Source: Acidovorax sp. SUPP3334
GTDB lineage: Bacteria > Pseudomonadota > Gammaproteobacteria > Burkholderiales > Burkholderiaceae_C
DNA length: 63,824 nt
Assembly (NCBI RefSeq): GCF_030159055.1
Contig: NZ_BQXQ01000033.1
Span: 1 to 63,824 of the forward strand
Reading direction: 5' to 3'
Shown: positions 1 to 9,810 of the stretch, in pieces
Layout: the number at the start of each line of letters is the position of its first letter
How positions within the stretch are numbered: the stretch's first letter is position 1
The notes under the pieces: model-generated
The model's database searches: none
What the model was told of the DNA's origin: nothing
The model's input: only the letters and a program-made list of their open reading frames with translations
Position numbers and translations under genes: made by a program

Positions 1-175
1 GGTCGTGAATGCTTTGCTCTGCGGCCCCGCATTGCGGGCACGCCAGCCTGTGCTCGCCACAGGTGACCTTGAAATCAATGCGCCGTTTGGCCGTCTTGAG
101 GTCCACCTCGCTGACCGACCACGGTGCATGCAAACCCAGCGCCGCCGTGAACAAGGTCTCTACACCAACGCTCAT
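1..175 (-). CDS. ISL3-family transposase, N-terminal part (cut by window edge)
   Basis: Read on the minus strand from the ATG at 173-175, the frame is open to the window edge (58 codons). It begins MSVGVETLFTAALGL and carries a CPQCG half of a zinc-binding motif near residue 46, with the basic stretch KTAKRRIDF before it. This arrangement is typical of the N-terminal zinc-finger region of ISL3-family (DDE) transposases. The gene continues outside the window, so the catalytic domain cannot be judged. A possible terminal inverted repeat lies about 55 bases upstream of the start. The family call is from recall of such N-termini. Confidence 0.72.
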   Translation of the reverse strand, partial: MSVGVETLFTAALGLHAPWSVSEVDLKTAKRRIDFKVTCGEHRLACPQCGAAEQSIHD

Positions 176-230
176 CTTCTTGCCTCCGCTTCAGCCCAGC
201 ACTATCTCATTACCCCGCATGTTCCCTGAG

Positions 231-260
231 GTCAAGTTCCACTCGAAACGGCATAGAGCC
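231..260. repeat. Possible terminal inverted repeat of the ISL3-type element
   Basis: Upstream of the transposase start, the minus strand beginning at 260 reads GGCTCTATGCCGTTTCGAGT and onward. A start with GGCTCT and a length of about 30 bases fit the ends of ISL3-family elements. The matching end is outside the window, so this is an inference. Confidence 0.35.
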
Positions 261-272
261 GCAAAGGGGCGG

Positions 273-288
273 TTTGTGCAACAAAGCC
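273..288. other. Relic IS5/IS903-like end sequence
   Basis: On the minus strand these bases read GGCTTTGTTGCACAAA, which resembles the conserved outer ends of IS5/IS903-type elements. No transposase of that family is nearby, so at most this is a remnant of an earlier insertion. Apart from this and the possible ISL3 end, the 176-400 gap shows nothing I can name. Confidence 0.25.
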
Positions 289-400
289 CAGTAGCGCGCA
301 TTGAACCATCCTATGGAAAAGAGAATGCATGTTAGTGGGCAAAGCGTGGCTATTCATGCGACACAATGCCCGCCATATTCAAATATCTAAAGGGAGAAGA

Positions 401-670
401 ATGATTGCACCAGCCACCCAAAAGCTCGATGGTTTCCTCGTAGCACTTTGCTTTGCTGTTTTTATAAGTACTGTAGGCGCCACGGCAAAGGCGGCGCCTC
501 AACCACCAAATGCAGAGCGCACCGTCAAGAAAAAGCACTCTACAAAGGTAAAAAGCACTACCCAAAAAAGCACTTCCGAAGAGTCGAAGGCCGAGCGTGA
601 TCGCAGGATGTACAGGGAGTGCAAGGGCCGCCCCAATGCCGGGGCATGTTTGGGATACACCAGCAGATGA
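401..670 (+). CDS. Small secreted basic protein, unknown function (89 aa)
   Basis: The start at 401 was chosen because AGGGAGAAG lies immediately upstream and because residues 13-35 form a clear hydrophobic signal segment ending in AKAAP. An upstream in-frame ATG at 329 would bury the signal peptide. The mature part (about 55 residues) is rich in Lys, Ser and Thr and ends with a small two-cysteine motif, ECKGRPNAGACLGY. The protein is probably periplasmic or secreted. The Cys-containing tail resembles short repeat motifs in small periplasmic proteins, but I do not recognise a family. It is convergent with ribD, with 20 bases between the stops. Confidence 0.55.
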   Translation: MIAPATQKLDGFLVALCFAVFISTVGATAKAAPQPPNAERTVKKKHSTKVKSTTQKSTSEESKAERDRRMYRECKGRPNAGACLGYTSR

Positions 671-690
671 CTGCCGGTAAAGTTTTGGAC

Positions 691-1797
691 TTAAAACGCG
701 TCGCGTCCCGACAGTCTTGCCACAACACGCAAGTCGGGTCCTATTGGATCAACCGAATGAAATGCCAACGCATCACCATTTGACAAAGCTGATATGTCGG
801 GACGACGCGCGATTTCGCGCCCTGACCCCAATAATTTCGGCGCTAAATACAGCAAAATTTCGTCAACCATCTTCGCCCGAAGCATTGCGCCATTGAGCAA
901 GCTCCCTGCCTCCATGTGCACCTCATTCATTTGAAGGCGGCCCAGATCGAAACACATGGCAGCAAGATCGACTTGGCCCGATGCGTCAGGGAAATGCAAC
1001 ACCGTCACTCCACGTGAGGCCAACACGGCTTCTTTCTCAAGATTTCGAACTGCCGTGTAAATAAAGACACTGCGTTCAGGCCTGAACAAAGCTGCGTCCA
1101 AAGGCATCCTCAACTGGCTGTCCAACAAGATCAGGGACGGTTGGCGATGAGTGCTCACCTCCCGCACATCCAACCTTGGATCGTCCGCCAGCACCGTACC
1201 AATTCCAGTCAGCACCGCACAAGCTCGGGCTCTCCAGGCATGGCCATCTGCACGTGCCAAAGTTGAAGTTATCCATTGACTTTCACCAGTGTGGAGAGCC
1301 GTTACACCGTCGAGAGACGCTGCGGACTTCATCCGAATCCATGGACGCTTCCGGATCATGCGGCTGAAGAATCCGATATTCAGTTCTCGAGAAGACTCGG
1401 CCTCCAACCCAACCGATACAGCAACTCCTCGCGCAGCCAACTTCTGAAACCCTTGCCCGGCCACTTCTGGATTTGGATCGGTGATGGACGCGACCACTCT
1501 TGCCACCCCAGCCTCCGCCAAGGCATCGCAACAAGGTCCAGTCCGCCCCTGATGAGCACAAGGCTCCAATGTCACATAAGCGGTTGTGCCTTCCACCGAA
1601 AACCCATGCTCCCGAGCATCGCGCAATGCCATGGCTTCTGCATGCGCTTCGCCCACCGCCTGGGTAGAACCTCGTCCAATCACCTTGCCCGCAGTGTCAA
1701 CAATGACACAACCAACGCGGGGGTTCGGAGATGTGCGAAAGAGGCCTTCCTTCGCCAACCCCAAGGCCATCGCCATGTAGGCGGAGTCTGAAATCAT
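691..1797 (-). CDS. ribD: Riboflavin biosynthesis bifunctional deaminase/reductase RibD
   Basis: Catalyses two cytosolic steps of riboflavin synthesis: deamination of 2,5-diamino-6-ribosylamino-4(3H)-pyrimidinone 5'-phosphate, then NADPH-dependent reduction of the ribosyl side chain. At 368 residues it is the usual length. Residues 1-145 form the zinc deaminase domain with HAEAMAL (zinc His and catalytic Glu) and PCAHQGRTGPC (zinc cysteines). The rest is the dihydrofolate-reductase-like domain, with the substrate-binding region RPWIRMKSAASLDG. A Gly replaces the common Pro in the TPPC part of the zinc motif. It stands apart from other rib genes here, is divergent from the pilin operon, and shares its AT-richer composition. 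Confidence 0.93.
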   Translation of the reverse strand: MISDSAYMAMALGLAKEGLFRTSPNPRVGCVIVDTAGKVIGRGSTQAVGEAHAEAMALRDAREHGFSVEGTTAYVTLEPCAHQGRTGPCCDALAEAGVARVVASITDPNPEVAGQGFQKLAARGVAVSVGLEAESSRELNIGFFSRMIRKRPWIRMKSAASLDGVTALHTGESQWITSTLARADGHAWRARACAVLTGIGTVLADDPRLDVREVSTHRQPSLILLDSQLRMPLDAALFRPERSVFIYTAVRNLEKEAVLASRGVTVLHFPDASGQVDLAAMCFDLGRLQMNEVHMEAGSLLNGAMLRAKMVDEILLYLAPKLLGSGREIARRPDISALSNGDALAFHSVDPIGPDLRVVARLSGRDAF

Positions 1798-1809
1798 CTA
1801 CGTGTACCC

Positions 1810-1844
1810 CTGTGAAACTGTGCACATACCGCTGTGAAACCGTG
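1810..1844. promoter_or_regulatory. Paired direct repeat between ribD and pilV, possible operator
   Basis: Two 13-base copies, CTGTGAAACTGTG (1810-1822) and CTGTGAAACCGTG (1832-1844), differ at one position. Their starts are 22 bases apart, about two helical turns, as expected for two protein protomers on one DNA face. A CTGCCGC/GCGGCAG inverted pair (1849-1855, 1880-1886) follows. The site lies in the divergent ribD/pilV promoter region. The regulator is unknown. Confidence 0.35.
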
Positions 1845-1920
1845 AATTCTGCCGCCAAACGGTCGGCCTCAAGGGGCTAGCGGCAGAGGCAATAAGGGCG
1901 GATTTACGTAACATTCGTGC

Positions 1921-2592
1921 ATGACATCTTCCGCCTTGTTACCAATTAGTTCGCTTCGCCTCACACCATTCTCTGCCCAACAGAAAGCTCGCAAACATCA
2001 GGGCTTTACCCTGATTGAAGTGCTGGTAGCGATCGTGATCATGTCTTTTGGCATGTTGGGCCTGGTGGGAATGCAAGCATTCGCTTTGCAATCAAACAGA
2101 GAGGCTAGATTGCAGGCGCAAGCAGCAATGCTGGCAAGGGAACTCGCAGAAATGATGCGAGGCAATAAAGAAATCGGCGTAAAAACCGCACCGGCTGATA
2201 ATCCGTATTTAGTTTCGCTTTCAAGTGGCGCTATGGTTGCGGCCACCCCTTCTTATTGTCTGAGTGTTGGAAATGCCGCTACAGGCTGCACTTCCGCAAC
2301 TGACATTGCAAATGCAGAGATGACCGATTGGTTAGCACGTGTTGATAACCTCCTTCCGGGAGCGCGCGTAGTTATATGCTTCGACAGTGCTCCTTATGAT
2401 AGCAACGGCATACCCCAATGGTCATGCAACACTTCTGGAACAAATGAAATCGCAGTTATCAAGATAGGTTGGACAAGAAATTCCACAGACAGAAGCAAAA
2501 CTGGAGCTGATGTGCTTGAACAAACCAGCACTACAGGCAGTACTCCTTATATTATTTTTCCAGTTACCAGCGGAAATGCAAGTGCCATATGA
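1921..2592 (+). CDS. pilV: Type IV pilus minor pilin/modification protein PilV
   Basis: Minor pilin that primes assembly of the type IV pilus in the inner membrane and periplasm. The prepilin peptidase site is HQG|FTLIE, cleaving after Gly28, with Glu at +5 and a hydrophobic helix up to about residue 50. The RLQAQAAMLARELAEMMRGN segment after it is typical of PilV. The 28-residue leader is long; no strong ribosome site precedes the ATG at 1921, so the true start could be an alternative codon further in. First gene of a tightly packed pil operon; its stop overlaps the pilW start by 4 bases. AT-rich compared with the window average. Confidence 0.88.
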   Translation: MTSSALLPISSLRLTPFSAQQKARKHQGFTLIEVLVAIVIMSFGMLGLVGMQAFALQSNREARLQAQAAMLARELAEMMRGNKEIGVKTAPADNPYLVSLSSGAMVAATPSYCLSVGNAATGCTSATDIANAEMTDWLARVDNLLPGARVVICFDSAPYDSNGIPQWSCNTSGTNEIAVIKIGWTRNSTDRSKTGADVLEQTSTTGSTPYIIFPVTSGNASAI

Positions 2593-3620
2593 AAAATAAT
2601 ATTAAACCAAACTTTCCAGCTTTTCATAAAAGGCAAACAGGATTGACTCTGATTGAGTTGATGGTAGCAATGGTCATCAGCTTGCTAATTGTACTTGCCG
2701 CTGTTGCTGCGCTTGTCGTTTCCCGCCAAGGTTTCAGCAGTGTTGATACAGCCTCACAAATTCGCGATAACAGCCGATTCGCAGTCGATCTTATTCAGCG
2801 CCTGGGTGTTCAAGCAGGATATAAAGATGTGAGGGATGCGGCTACACCCTTACCAAACGCCACTGCCGGAATTCAATCAAATCCACCACCAAATATTTAT
2901 GGAATCAATAATAAAAAGCGCAGCCAAACAAATGCTTGGGATGAAAGCTCAGATTGGTCATCATCCGAAGTAGGCAGCGGTAGCGATATTCTCATTATTC
3001 GAAATCAAGCGAGCCAACTATCGCCTACTGCCACGACCTCTGACGAAACCATGATCGACTGCATGGGCAATGCGCCCTCGGCCGTCCCGATAGACCGGTA
3101 CGACCGGATGATCAGCATTCTTCATGTCGGCGTCGGCGATGATGGCGAACCGTCGCTCATGTGCACTTATGTATCTTCATCCGGCAGGCTGAAAGCGGAG
3201 CCATTGATCAGGGGTGTAGAGAACTTTCAAGTTCTTTACGGCGTAGACGGCATTGGACCAAATAACGCCACCTTACCCGCGAGTTCAGCAAGCTCCCCAG
3301 AAAATGGGCCAGAGCGTTACTTAAGAGCCGACCAAATTACCAACGCTTCAAATGCCTTAGTTAGCTATTCAAATTGGCAACGCGTCAGAAGTTTACGCAT
3401 AGGTATGGTCGTAAGAGGTCCGTCTGGCTCTGCTGTTGATAAAAGCTCACAGACTCTATATCCAATGGGTACGGGCAAAGGCTCAAGCTCTGGGTCTATT
3501 GGGAGTGGATTGGCTGACTCTACAAATGATCCAGGCACGGTTGTGATCTCCAACGATGGACGATTGCGCCAAACAGTCACTTTTACTGTTCATCTGCGCA
3601 ATTACCAACAAGACAATTAA
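2589..3620 (+). CDS. pilW: Type IV pilus assembly protein PilW
   Basis: Minor pilin-like protein of 343 residues. The class III signal is RQTG|LTLIELMVAM (cleavage after Gly18, Glu at +5), followed by a hydrophobic helix and SRQGFSSVDTASQIRDNSRF, a pattern typical of PilW. Downstream is a large, mostly beta-structured periplasmic domain with two cysteines. The ATGA overlap with pilV indicates translational coupling. PilV, PilW, PilX and PilE are expected to form the initiating tip complex together with PilY1. Confidence 0.9.
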   Translation: MKNNIKPNFPAFHKRQTGLTLIELMVAMVISLLIVLAAVAALVVSRQGFSSVDTASQIRDNSRFAVDLIQRLGVQAGYKDVRDAATPLPNATAGIQSNPPPNIYGINNKKRSQTNAWDESSDWSSSEVGSGSDILIIRNQASQLSPTATTSDETMIDCMGNAPSAVPIDRYDRMISILHVGVGDDGEPSLMCTYVSSSGRLKAEPLIRGVENFQVLYGVDGIGPNNATLPASSASSPENGPERYLRADQITNASNALVSYSNWQRVRSLRIGMVVRGPSGSAVDKSSQTLYPMGTGKGSSSGSIGSGLADSTNDPGTVVISNDGRLRQTVTFTVHLRNYQQDN

Positions 3621-3633
3621 CCAGATTATTGTT

Positions 3634-4248
3634 ATGAAATCAGCACATGTGCATCAGACGTCAAAGGAGCAAGGTGCCTCTTTGATTGTGGTGATGCTTA
3701 TTCTCGTCATTGTTTCTATCTTAGGCATATCAGGAGTACAGATATCCATGATGGCGGAGCGAGGCACACGAAACGATCGAGACACACAGGTCGCTTGGCA
3801 AGCAACTGAAGCTGCTTTAATGGATGCAGAATTTGACATCCTAGGGCAACCAGCAACTTTCACCAACAAACGCAATAGCATCTTCAAACGAGGGAGTACT
3901 GAAATTGCGCAATTCGTTTCTGATTGCGGCAATTCCGGGAACAGCACCGGTTTATGCAGTCTTAAAGCGGCAGGCCAACCTGCGTGGTTGGCTGTTAACT
4001 TTCTCTCTACAGACACCAATAAACCTACAACAGAATTTGGACAATTCACGGGAAGGACGTTCCCATCCGGAGCAGTCGGAATTCAACCGGCACGACCTCC
4101 TCGGTATGTCATAGAACCTATTCCTGAGCCATCGATGTCCAGAACGACAAATCCGGCTGATATTAAATATATCTACAGAATCACAGCAATGGGATTTGGC
4201 CCGAACGAAGACACCCAAACTGTTTCCCAAGTAATTTTTAGAAATTAA
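3634..4248 (+). CDS. pilX: Type IV pilus assembly protein PilX
   Basis: Minor pilin of 204 residues. Start at 3634 chosen because it places the membrane helix close to the N-terminus (EQGASLIVVMLILVIVSILG) and follows the pilW stop by 13 bases. As usual for PilX, the segment after the Gly cleavage site lacks the canonical Glu at +5. AWQATEAALMDAE after the helix also matches PilX proteins. A disulphide-capable Cys pair lies in the globular part. It lies between pilW and pilY1, the standard order. Confidence 0.87.
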   Translation: MKSAHVHQTSKEQGASLIVVMLILVIVSILGISGVQISMMAERGTRNDRDTQVAWQATEAALMDAEFDILGQPATFTNKRNSIFKRGSTEIAQFVSDCGNSGNSTGLCSLKAAGQPAWLAVNFLSTDTNKPTTEFGQFTGRTFPSGAVGIQPARPPRYVIEPIPEPSMSRTTNPADIKYIYRITAMGFGPNEDTQTVSQVIFRN

Positions 4249-4258
4249 CGAGGCCGAT

Positions 4259-7200
4259 ATGGAATTAAATATTTTTTTAAGGCCTGCAGCAAATAAAGCA
4301 AAAAAGAGACTGATGAATTTACGAAATGTTTTCCGACGCCCTCGCACCAAATTGATTGCATGGGCATTTTTGCCGATTACGGCGACGGTTTCTTTCTTAG
4401 CTTTTGGCACCGACACGCCCCCTGCCATACCTGCAATTAATATATCTGCAGACCCTCTTTATGCAGCAGCAGCAGTAGATAAGCCTACTTTAGCTTTGGC
4501 TTTATCCGTTGAATACCCTACGGTAGGTTCACAGTATCCCTCGGGGGGAACTACAGACAGCACCTACTCCAATCTTCAAGAATATCTTGGATATTATGAC
4601 GCAGAAAGCTGTTATGTGTATAACGATGCGCCCTCTGAGCCCCCATCTGCTGGACTGACGACTGCAGATTACAAGCGTTTTGATCGCAGCGGTGCAGCAA
4701 CCAGTCGGAAGTGTACAGACGCCTTCAGTGGCAATTTTTTGAACTGGGCAAGTAGTTCAGCCATCGACATGTTGCGCCTTGCCTTGTCAGGAGGTGATCG
4801 CTACATTGATATGGCGACATCAAATTCTTCCCTTACGATCTTGCAAAGAGCGGTTATACCAAATGGTGATCCGGTCTGCATGTGGAACACTAGAAATTTT
4901 CCGGCGAAACAGTTGCAACGTGATGGGAGCGCTGCCGGAACTTACTGGGGAGCAGTGCCTGCAGCGATGATTACTGCTGCCAATGGAAATGATATATGGG
5001 TTGCAAATACCTTAAACCGAATTTATTTCGGCACTTCCAATACTGGTGATTGCTCTACAGGACCTGCATCCTATAAGTTAGGCTCTCCCACAGCGACCTC
5101 ATCGGTTGGTCCGATTACAACCAATTCAAGTGCATTGCCTTCCGGCATGACATCGTGCGGCAATGAGGGTAACATCTGCAACTTTAGTGGAACTAAAGAA
5201 GTTTGGTATGGGGTAAGAGTGGGCTTCACTAATTACTGGAAGGTCGCACCTGCTTCTAATGGCGTAGCTTGTTCAAATGACGTTTTCGGCGACCCGAAAA
5301 ACGGAACAGCCAAACAATGCTATTACAGAAACTATTCCGGCAATTGGACCCCGCCCGCTGCAACTGGTTTGAACAGCGATGGGTTCTTTTATGCGCGTGT
5401 TCAAGTATGCAACACAAGCTCAGGCACCTTACAAGACATTCGCACTGCATATAATTTATGCAGGCAATACCCTAACGGCAACTATAAACCTACTGGCGTG
5501 ATTCAAAAATACAGCGATCAAATGAGGCTTGCCGCATTTGGTTATCTAATGGATCAAACAGCAAGCTATAATAATGGCCGTTATGGCGGTGTATTGCGCG
5601 CGCCTATGAAGTATGTTGGCAGCAAGACTTTCAACACCACTGGGCAAGACAATACTGCCAGCGGCGGAAATCCCAACGCCGAGTGGAATGCAAATACTGG
5701 TGTTTTCTTATCCAATCCAGATAACGACAATACGCAAACACCAAATATAAGTGGCGTCATCAATTATTTGAATAAATTTGGGAGGACTGGCCCTACCCCT
5801 GGACGCTACAAAATTTATGATCCAGTGGGGGAATTGCACTATGAGACACTAAGATATTTGCAAGGTTTGCAGCCAACCGATGCCGCAATTGACAACATAA
5901 CAGCAGAAATGTATGACGGATATCCAGTTTACAAAAAATGGGCAGACCCTTATGCCAACAGAAGCAATGCCTCAAATTACTCTTGCCTTAAGAGCAATAT
6001 AGTCGTAATTGGCGATATCAATACCCATGACGGCAATAGATTTCCTAAACCGGACGCAGCAAATAATATTCCAGATATCAACGCTTGGCGCGGCGTAGTA
6101 CAAGCCTTTGAAAAAAATCAGTCAGTGAGTTATAAAGATGGGGAAAATATTTCCCGTACCACAGGCAATCCGAACGGTGCCAATAGCAGCGTTCCCACCA
6201 ACTCCCAGACTAGCCAGATCATGGGTTCGGCTTATTGGTCTCACACGCATGACATTCGTGGGGCTGACTGGACTGCTGCAACCGATATGCAGCGCCCAGG
6301 TTTAAGAGTAAAAACGTTTCTGTTTGACGTCAATGAGTACGGCGCACAAAACAATGCATCAACTCGCCGGTTTGCAAACCAATTTTTCATGGCATCAAAG
6401 TACGGTGGCTTTGAATCTAATCCAGCCAATTCCGACGCCAAACCCTACAACACGTATGGAAATCCCTTCAAGCGCCAGGACGGAACAGATGACAATAACG
6501 TCTGGCAAAAATCAAGTGACCCTGGTGAAGCGGGAACGTATTACCTCCAAAGTAGTGCTCGCGGAGTATTGTCGGCTTTTGACGAGATTTTCAAAAACGC
6601 ATTTACTCAAGCCAGAAGTATTGCAGGCAGTGCTTCTGCGTCAACGACCATTAACAGCTCGTCTGGGAGTGTTGTATATTCGGCGAAATTTGACACGAGC
6701 AATTGGAGCGGTGACGTTATTGCAGAGCCAGTGAACGCTTCTGGTTCCAGTCTTGTTTTGGGCACACAACTCTGGAGTGCGGCGGATCGCCTTTCGGTCA
6801 TGGCGTCCCCCGCAGTCAATCGAAAGATTTATGTGGGCAATACAGCTGGAAATGCAAATTCGGTCGCATCGGATTTCACTTGGAGCACTATTGAAGTCTC
6901 TCTCCAAGCCTATTTGAATAAAACTGATCCTACCGCTCCAGCGGATGGGCAAGGTCCAGCACGGGTCAGTTTCTTGAGAGGTGACAGAAGTAAAGAAGGT
7001 AGCCCTTTCCGCGTTAGAAGTTCATTACTTGGAGATATCGTCAATTCGAGTGTTGTATATTCCGGCGCACCGACGGCAGCCTATTCAGGTGCGGCCTATA
7101 CAGCATTTCGAAATGCGTATAAAACTCGGACCCCTGCTGTTTTTGTTGGTGCAAATGACGGAATGCTTCATTCTTTTAATGCAACCAATGGGAATGAGCT

Positions 7201-8701
7201 CTTTGCCTATATTCCAAGCTGGCTGGGCCACAAGCTTTCAGCATTGACAGATCCAACTTATTCGACAAGTCATCAAAGTTATGTAGACGCATCACCAGTT
7301 GTGGCAGAAGCGCAGGTGGCATCTAATGGCACAGCTTCCGACTGGAAAACAGTTTTAGTATCAGGAACAGGCGGAGGTGGTTCTGGCATTTTTGCTTTGG
7401 ATGTATCTGACCCCGCTAATTTCACTGCAGCCAATGTAATGTGGGAATTTAAACGGTCTGATGAAAAAGCCGATAGCATGCATATGGGACAGATCATTGG
7501 GAAACCGCAAATTTTAAAATTTAAAACCAGCGGCAGCTCCAGCACCGCTACTTATCGTTGGTTTGCAGTTGTAGCAAGTGGGGTCAACAATTATGTACCA
7601 GATGTAAATGGGAGATTTAGTACTACGGGGGAACCGGCTCTTTTCCTATTGGCTTTGGACAAACAACCTGGTACTGCTTGGACATTAGGCACTAACTACT
7701 TCAAGATATCACTTCCCATCGATGAAACCCTGAAGGCAACTAACGCGACAGGGCTTGCCAATTTTCAGCCGCTGTGGGGCAGCGCCGGTGAAGTTACGCA
7801 GATCTATATGGGTGATTTTCATGGCAATCTTTGGAAATTGGACTTCTCAAAGAATCTTGCCACCACGGATTGGAATATAAGTAAGCTAACAGCGTTCAAC
7901 AAGGGCACGACAGACTCCTCTACACCATACCCCTTGTATATCGCCAAAGATGCAAACGGCAAAGTTCAACCAATCACTGCTGCTCCAGCGATCTTCTCGG
8001 GACCAGCAGTTTCTGGGTTAGAAACTTTCTACGTGACTTTTGGCACCGGCAAGTATCTGGAAACTGGAGATAACACCTCGACAGCGACGAACAGCTTCTA
8101 CGCGGTATATGACAATGGAACCACTGGCGCAGACAGCTCGCAAGCCGGTGCTAGCGTTATCAATGGCAGAGCGCGTTTAAAACAAGGCTCTGTGAATACC
8201 GGTACAAGAGTAGTTACGGTAGGGGCATTCAAATGGGGTAGAGCCATCTCCGATACTGATACGACACAGCGTTCAGGCTGGTATTTCGACATGCCAACTG
8301 CGGGTGAGAAGCTGGTCAGTGCCATCGGTGACCAAGGTAGTCTTTACGCTACCTTTAACACCATCATTCCTGGCGCTACCGGGGCTACCGGAACTTGCAC
8401 GAATACGCCAGGCGACAGCAATGCCTACGTTATTGATATTGGCGAAGGCTCAGGAACATATAACCGATCACCTGTCGGACTGTTAGGACCAAGCATATTT
8501 TTTGAGACTGATGCCACTCCCGCGCCACTTGACAGTACCGGTCGAGGATGGAGGACCATTACTAAGCGGAGTACTACGATTGGACAAGCGGGGGCAAGCA
8601 CAAGCACCCAAGTAGTTAGCTACACGGAAGCAGTGGGACGACTGAGCTGGCGCCAGATCAATAATTATCAAGACATGAAGAATAAGAAGGCAGTTCCATG
8701 A
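4259..8701 (+). CDS. pilY1: Type IV pilus tip-associated adhesin PilY1/PilC
   Basis: Very large (1480 residues) pilus tip protein, acting in pilus biogenesis, adhesion and surface sensing. A basic N-terminus and a hydrophobic stretch at residues 33-50 form a secretion signal; a second possible start is Met19. The C-terminal third carries the PilC/PilY1 beta-propeller: [18 protein letters not shown] near residue 960, then [17 protein letters not shown] and [15 protein letters not shown] loop with [10 protein letters not shown] sits where the family often binds calcium, but I see no textbook EF-hand-like DxDxDG site. The N-terminal two thirds are poorly conserved. It overlaps the next pilin by 4 bases. 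Confidence 0.92.
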   Translation: MELNIFLRPAANKAKKRLMNLRNVFRRPRTKLIAWAFLPITATVSFLAFGTDTPPAIPAINISADPLYAAAAVDKPTLALALSVEYPTVGSQYPSGGTTDSTYSNLQEYLGYYDAESCYVYNDAPSEPPSAGLTTADYKRFDRSGAATSRKCTDAFSGNFLNWASSSAIDMLRLALSGGDRYIDMATSNSSLTILQRAVIPNGDPVCMWNTRNFPAKQLQRDGSAAGTYWGAVPAAMITAANGNDIWVANTLNRIYFGTSNTGDCSTGPASYKLGSPTATSSVGPITTNSSALPSGMTSCGNEGNICNFSGTKEVWYGVRVGFTNYWKVAPASNGVACSNDVFGDPKNGTAKQCYYRNYSGNWTPPAATGLNSDGFFYARVQVCNTSSGTLQDIRTAYNLCRQYPNGNYKPTGVIQKYSDQMRLAAFGYLMDQTASYNNGRYGGVLRAPMKYVGSKTFNTTGQDNTASGGNPNAEWNANTGVFLSNPDNDNTQTPNISGVINYLNKFGRTGPTPGRYKIYDPVGELHYETLRYLQGLQPTDAAIDNITAEMYDGYPVYKKWADPYANRSNASNYSCLKSNIVVIGDINTHDGNRFPKPDAANNIPDINAWRGVVQAFEKNQSVSYKDGENISRTTGNPNGANSSVPTNSQTSQIMGSAYWSHTHDIRGADWTAATDMQRPGLRVKTFLFDVNEYGAQNNASTRRFANQFFMASKYGGFESNPANSDAKPYNTYGNPFKRQDGTDDNNVWQKSSDPGEAGTYYLQSSARGVLSAFDEIFKNAFTQARSIAGSASASTTINSSSGSVVYSAKFDTSNWSGDVIAEPVNASGSSLVLGTQLWSAADRLSVMASPAVNRKIYVGNTAGNANSVASDFTWSTIEVSLQAYLNKTDPTAPADGQGPARVSFLRGDRSKEGSPFRVRSSLLGDIVNSSVVYSGAPTAAYSGAAYTAFRNAYKTRTPAVFVGANDGMLHSFNATNGNELFAYIPSWLGHKLSALTDPTYSTSHQSYVDASPVVAEAQVASNGTASDWKTVLVSGTGGGGSGIFALDVSDPANFTAANVMWEFKRSDEKADSMHMGQIIGKPQILKFKTSGSSSTATYRWFAVVASGVNNYVPDVNGRFSTTGEPALFLLALDKQPGTAWTLGTNYFKISLPIDETLKATNATGLANFQPLWGSAGEVTQIYMGDFHGNLWKLDFSKNLATTDWNISKLTAFNKGTTDSSTPYPLYIAKDANGKVQPITAAPAIFSGPAVSGLETFYVTFGTGKYLETGDNTSTATNSFYAVYDNGTTGADSSQAGASVINGRARLKQGSVNTGTRVVTVGAFKWGRAISDTDTTQRSGWYFDMPTAGEKLVSAIGDQGSLYATFNTIIPGATGATGTCTNTPGDSNAYVIDIGEGSGTYNRSPVGLLGPSIFFETDATPAPLDSTGRGWRTITKRSTTIGQAGASTSTQVVSYTEAVGRLSWRQINNYQDMKNKKAVP

Positions 8702-9210
8702 TGATTTTCCGAAAGAACTGCGGGTTCACATTGATTGAACTCATGATCGTGGTAGCGGTAATCGGTATTTTGGCGGCCGTTGCCTATCCTGCTTATAACG
8801 ACTCCATTTTGAAGGGCCGCCGAGCCCAAGGCCGCGCTGCCCTGGCAGAACTTCTCCAACAGCAGGAGCGATATATGACACAGAAGAACTGCTATCTGGC
8901 ATTCAGCAACAGCGGGGGAACTGCTACACCTCTAGCACCCTCTCCTTCTACAGCCTGTGGTGGAATAACTGCCACTGGCGTGCCTTTCAAGACATTCTCA
9001 GGAGATGGAAATGCTGCATCAGCTGCCTATCTGTTGTCTGCCAATACTTGCCCAGGCGCTGGGAGCAGTACCTTATCTATTTCTCAATGTGTCAGAGTAA
9101 TCGCGACCCCTGTTAAGTCGGACCCTGCAGTTGGTAATTTGGAGTTGATGAGCAATGGGACCAAAAGATGCACAGGAACTACTACCAATCCCAAACTATG
9201 CTGGCCATAA
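8698..9210 (+). CDS. pilE: Type IV pilin PilE-like minor pilin
   Basis: Pilin of 170 residues with a short leader and cleavage site [21 protein letters not shown], Glu at +5, followed by [20 protein letters not shown], typical of PilE minor pilins in the pilVWXY1E cluster. The C-terminal part contains paired cysteines (KNC, TAC, NTC, QC, RC, LC), so a disulphide-bounded D-region is likely. The start ATG overlaps the pilY1 stop, and a second ATG follows directly. Probably a minor pilin rather than the major pilin, judged by its location only. Confidence 0.88.
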   Translation: MMIFRKNCGFTLIELMIVVAVIGILAAVAYPAYNDSILKGRRAQGRAALAELLQQQERYMTQKNCYLAFSNSGGTATPLAPSPSTACGGITATGVPFKTFSGDGNAASAAYLLSANTCPGAGSSTLSISQCVRVIATPVKSDPAVGNLELMSNGTKRCTGTTTNPKLCWP

Positions 9211-9211
9211 T

Positions 9212-9784
9212 ATGAAATTCAGATTTCAGCATGGCTTTACCCTGATCGAACTGCTAGTGACATTAGCGGTAGCGGGCGCACTGCTACTTGTAGCAGTTCC
9301 AGGATTTCAGGCATTTCAACGAAACTCCCAATTAACATCGCTCATCAATTCTTTGCTTGTGGCAATTAATACAACCAAAGCAGAAGCAATGAAGCAAAAT
9401 GCTAGTGCTTTTGTCGTACCTTCCGATGGAGCTAATTGGGCTAATGGTTGGACAGTTTTTGTAGATAAAGACCGCAATGGAAAGTACAGTGCAAACGAGG
9501 ACATTACTGTGATGGTACAAGAAGCACCTGCTAGCTACTTTAGCATTTCAGGAAATGGTACTTCAGGCGACACCGTTCCATATATTAAATTTGACAGCTC
9601 TGGATTTTCCAGAACCACATCAGGATCATCAGCTGCCAATCTCACACTAACAATAACAAGAAATGATTTAACTGGAGCCAAGAAAACAGAAGAAACTCGG
9701 CGAATCATTATCTCAAAAAGTGGTAGGGCAAGGTCTTGCAGCCCATCTAGCGACTCTAGTTGCACCACTACAGCTTCTGAATAA
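9212..9784 (+). CDS. fimT: GspH/FimT-family pseudopilin
   Basis: Prepilin-like protein of 190 residues with cleavage site QHG|FTLIELLVTLAVAGALL and Glu at +5. The following GFQAFQRNSQLTSLINSLL and the later NGWTVFVDKDRNG are hallmarks of the FimT/FimU (GspH) family. FimU-type proteins join PilVWXE in the pilus-initiating complex. Start 9212 is chosen because it leaves a normal 7-residue leader and follows the pilE stop by one base. Last pilin gene of the operon; clearly AT-rich. Confidence 0.86.
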   Translation: MKFRFQHGFTLIELLVTLAVAGALLLVAVPGFQAFQRNSQLTSLINSLLVAINTTKAEAMKQNASAFVVPSDGANWANGWTVFVDKDRNGKYSANEDITVMVQEAPASYFSISGNGTSGDTVPYIKFDSSGFSRTTSGSSAANLTLTITRNDLTGAKKTEETRRIIISKSGRARSCSPSSDSSCTTTASE

Positions 9785-9810
9785 TAGCCTTGATTTTTTA
9801 ATAGCGTAGA

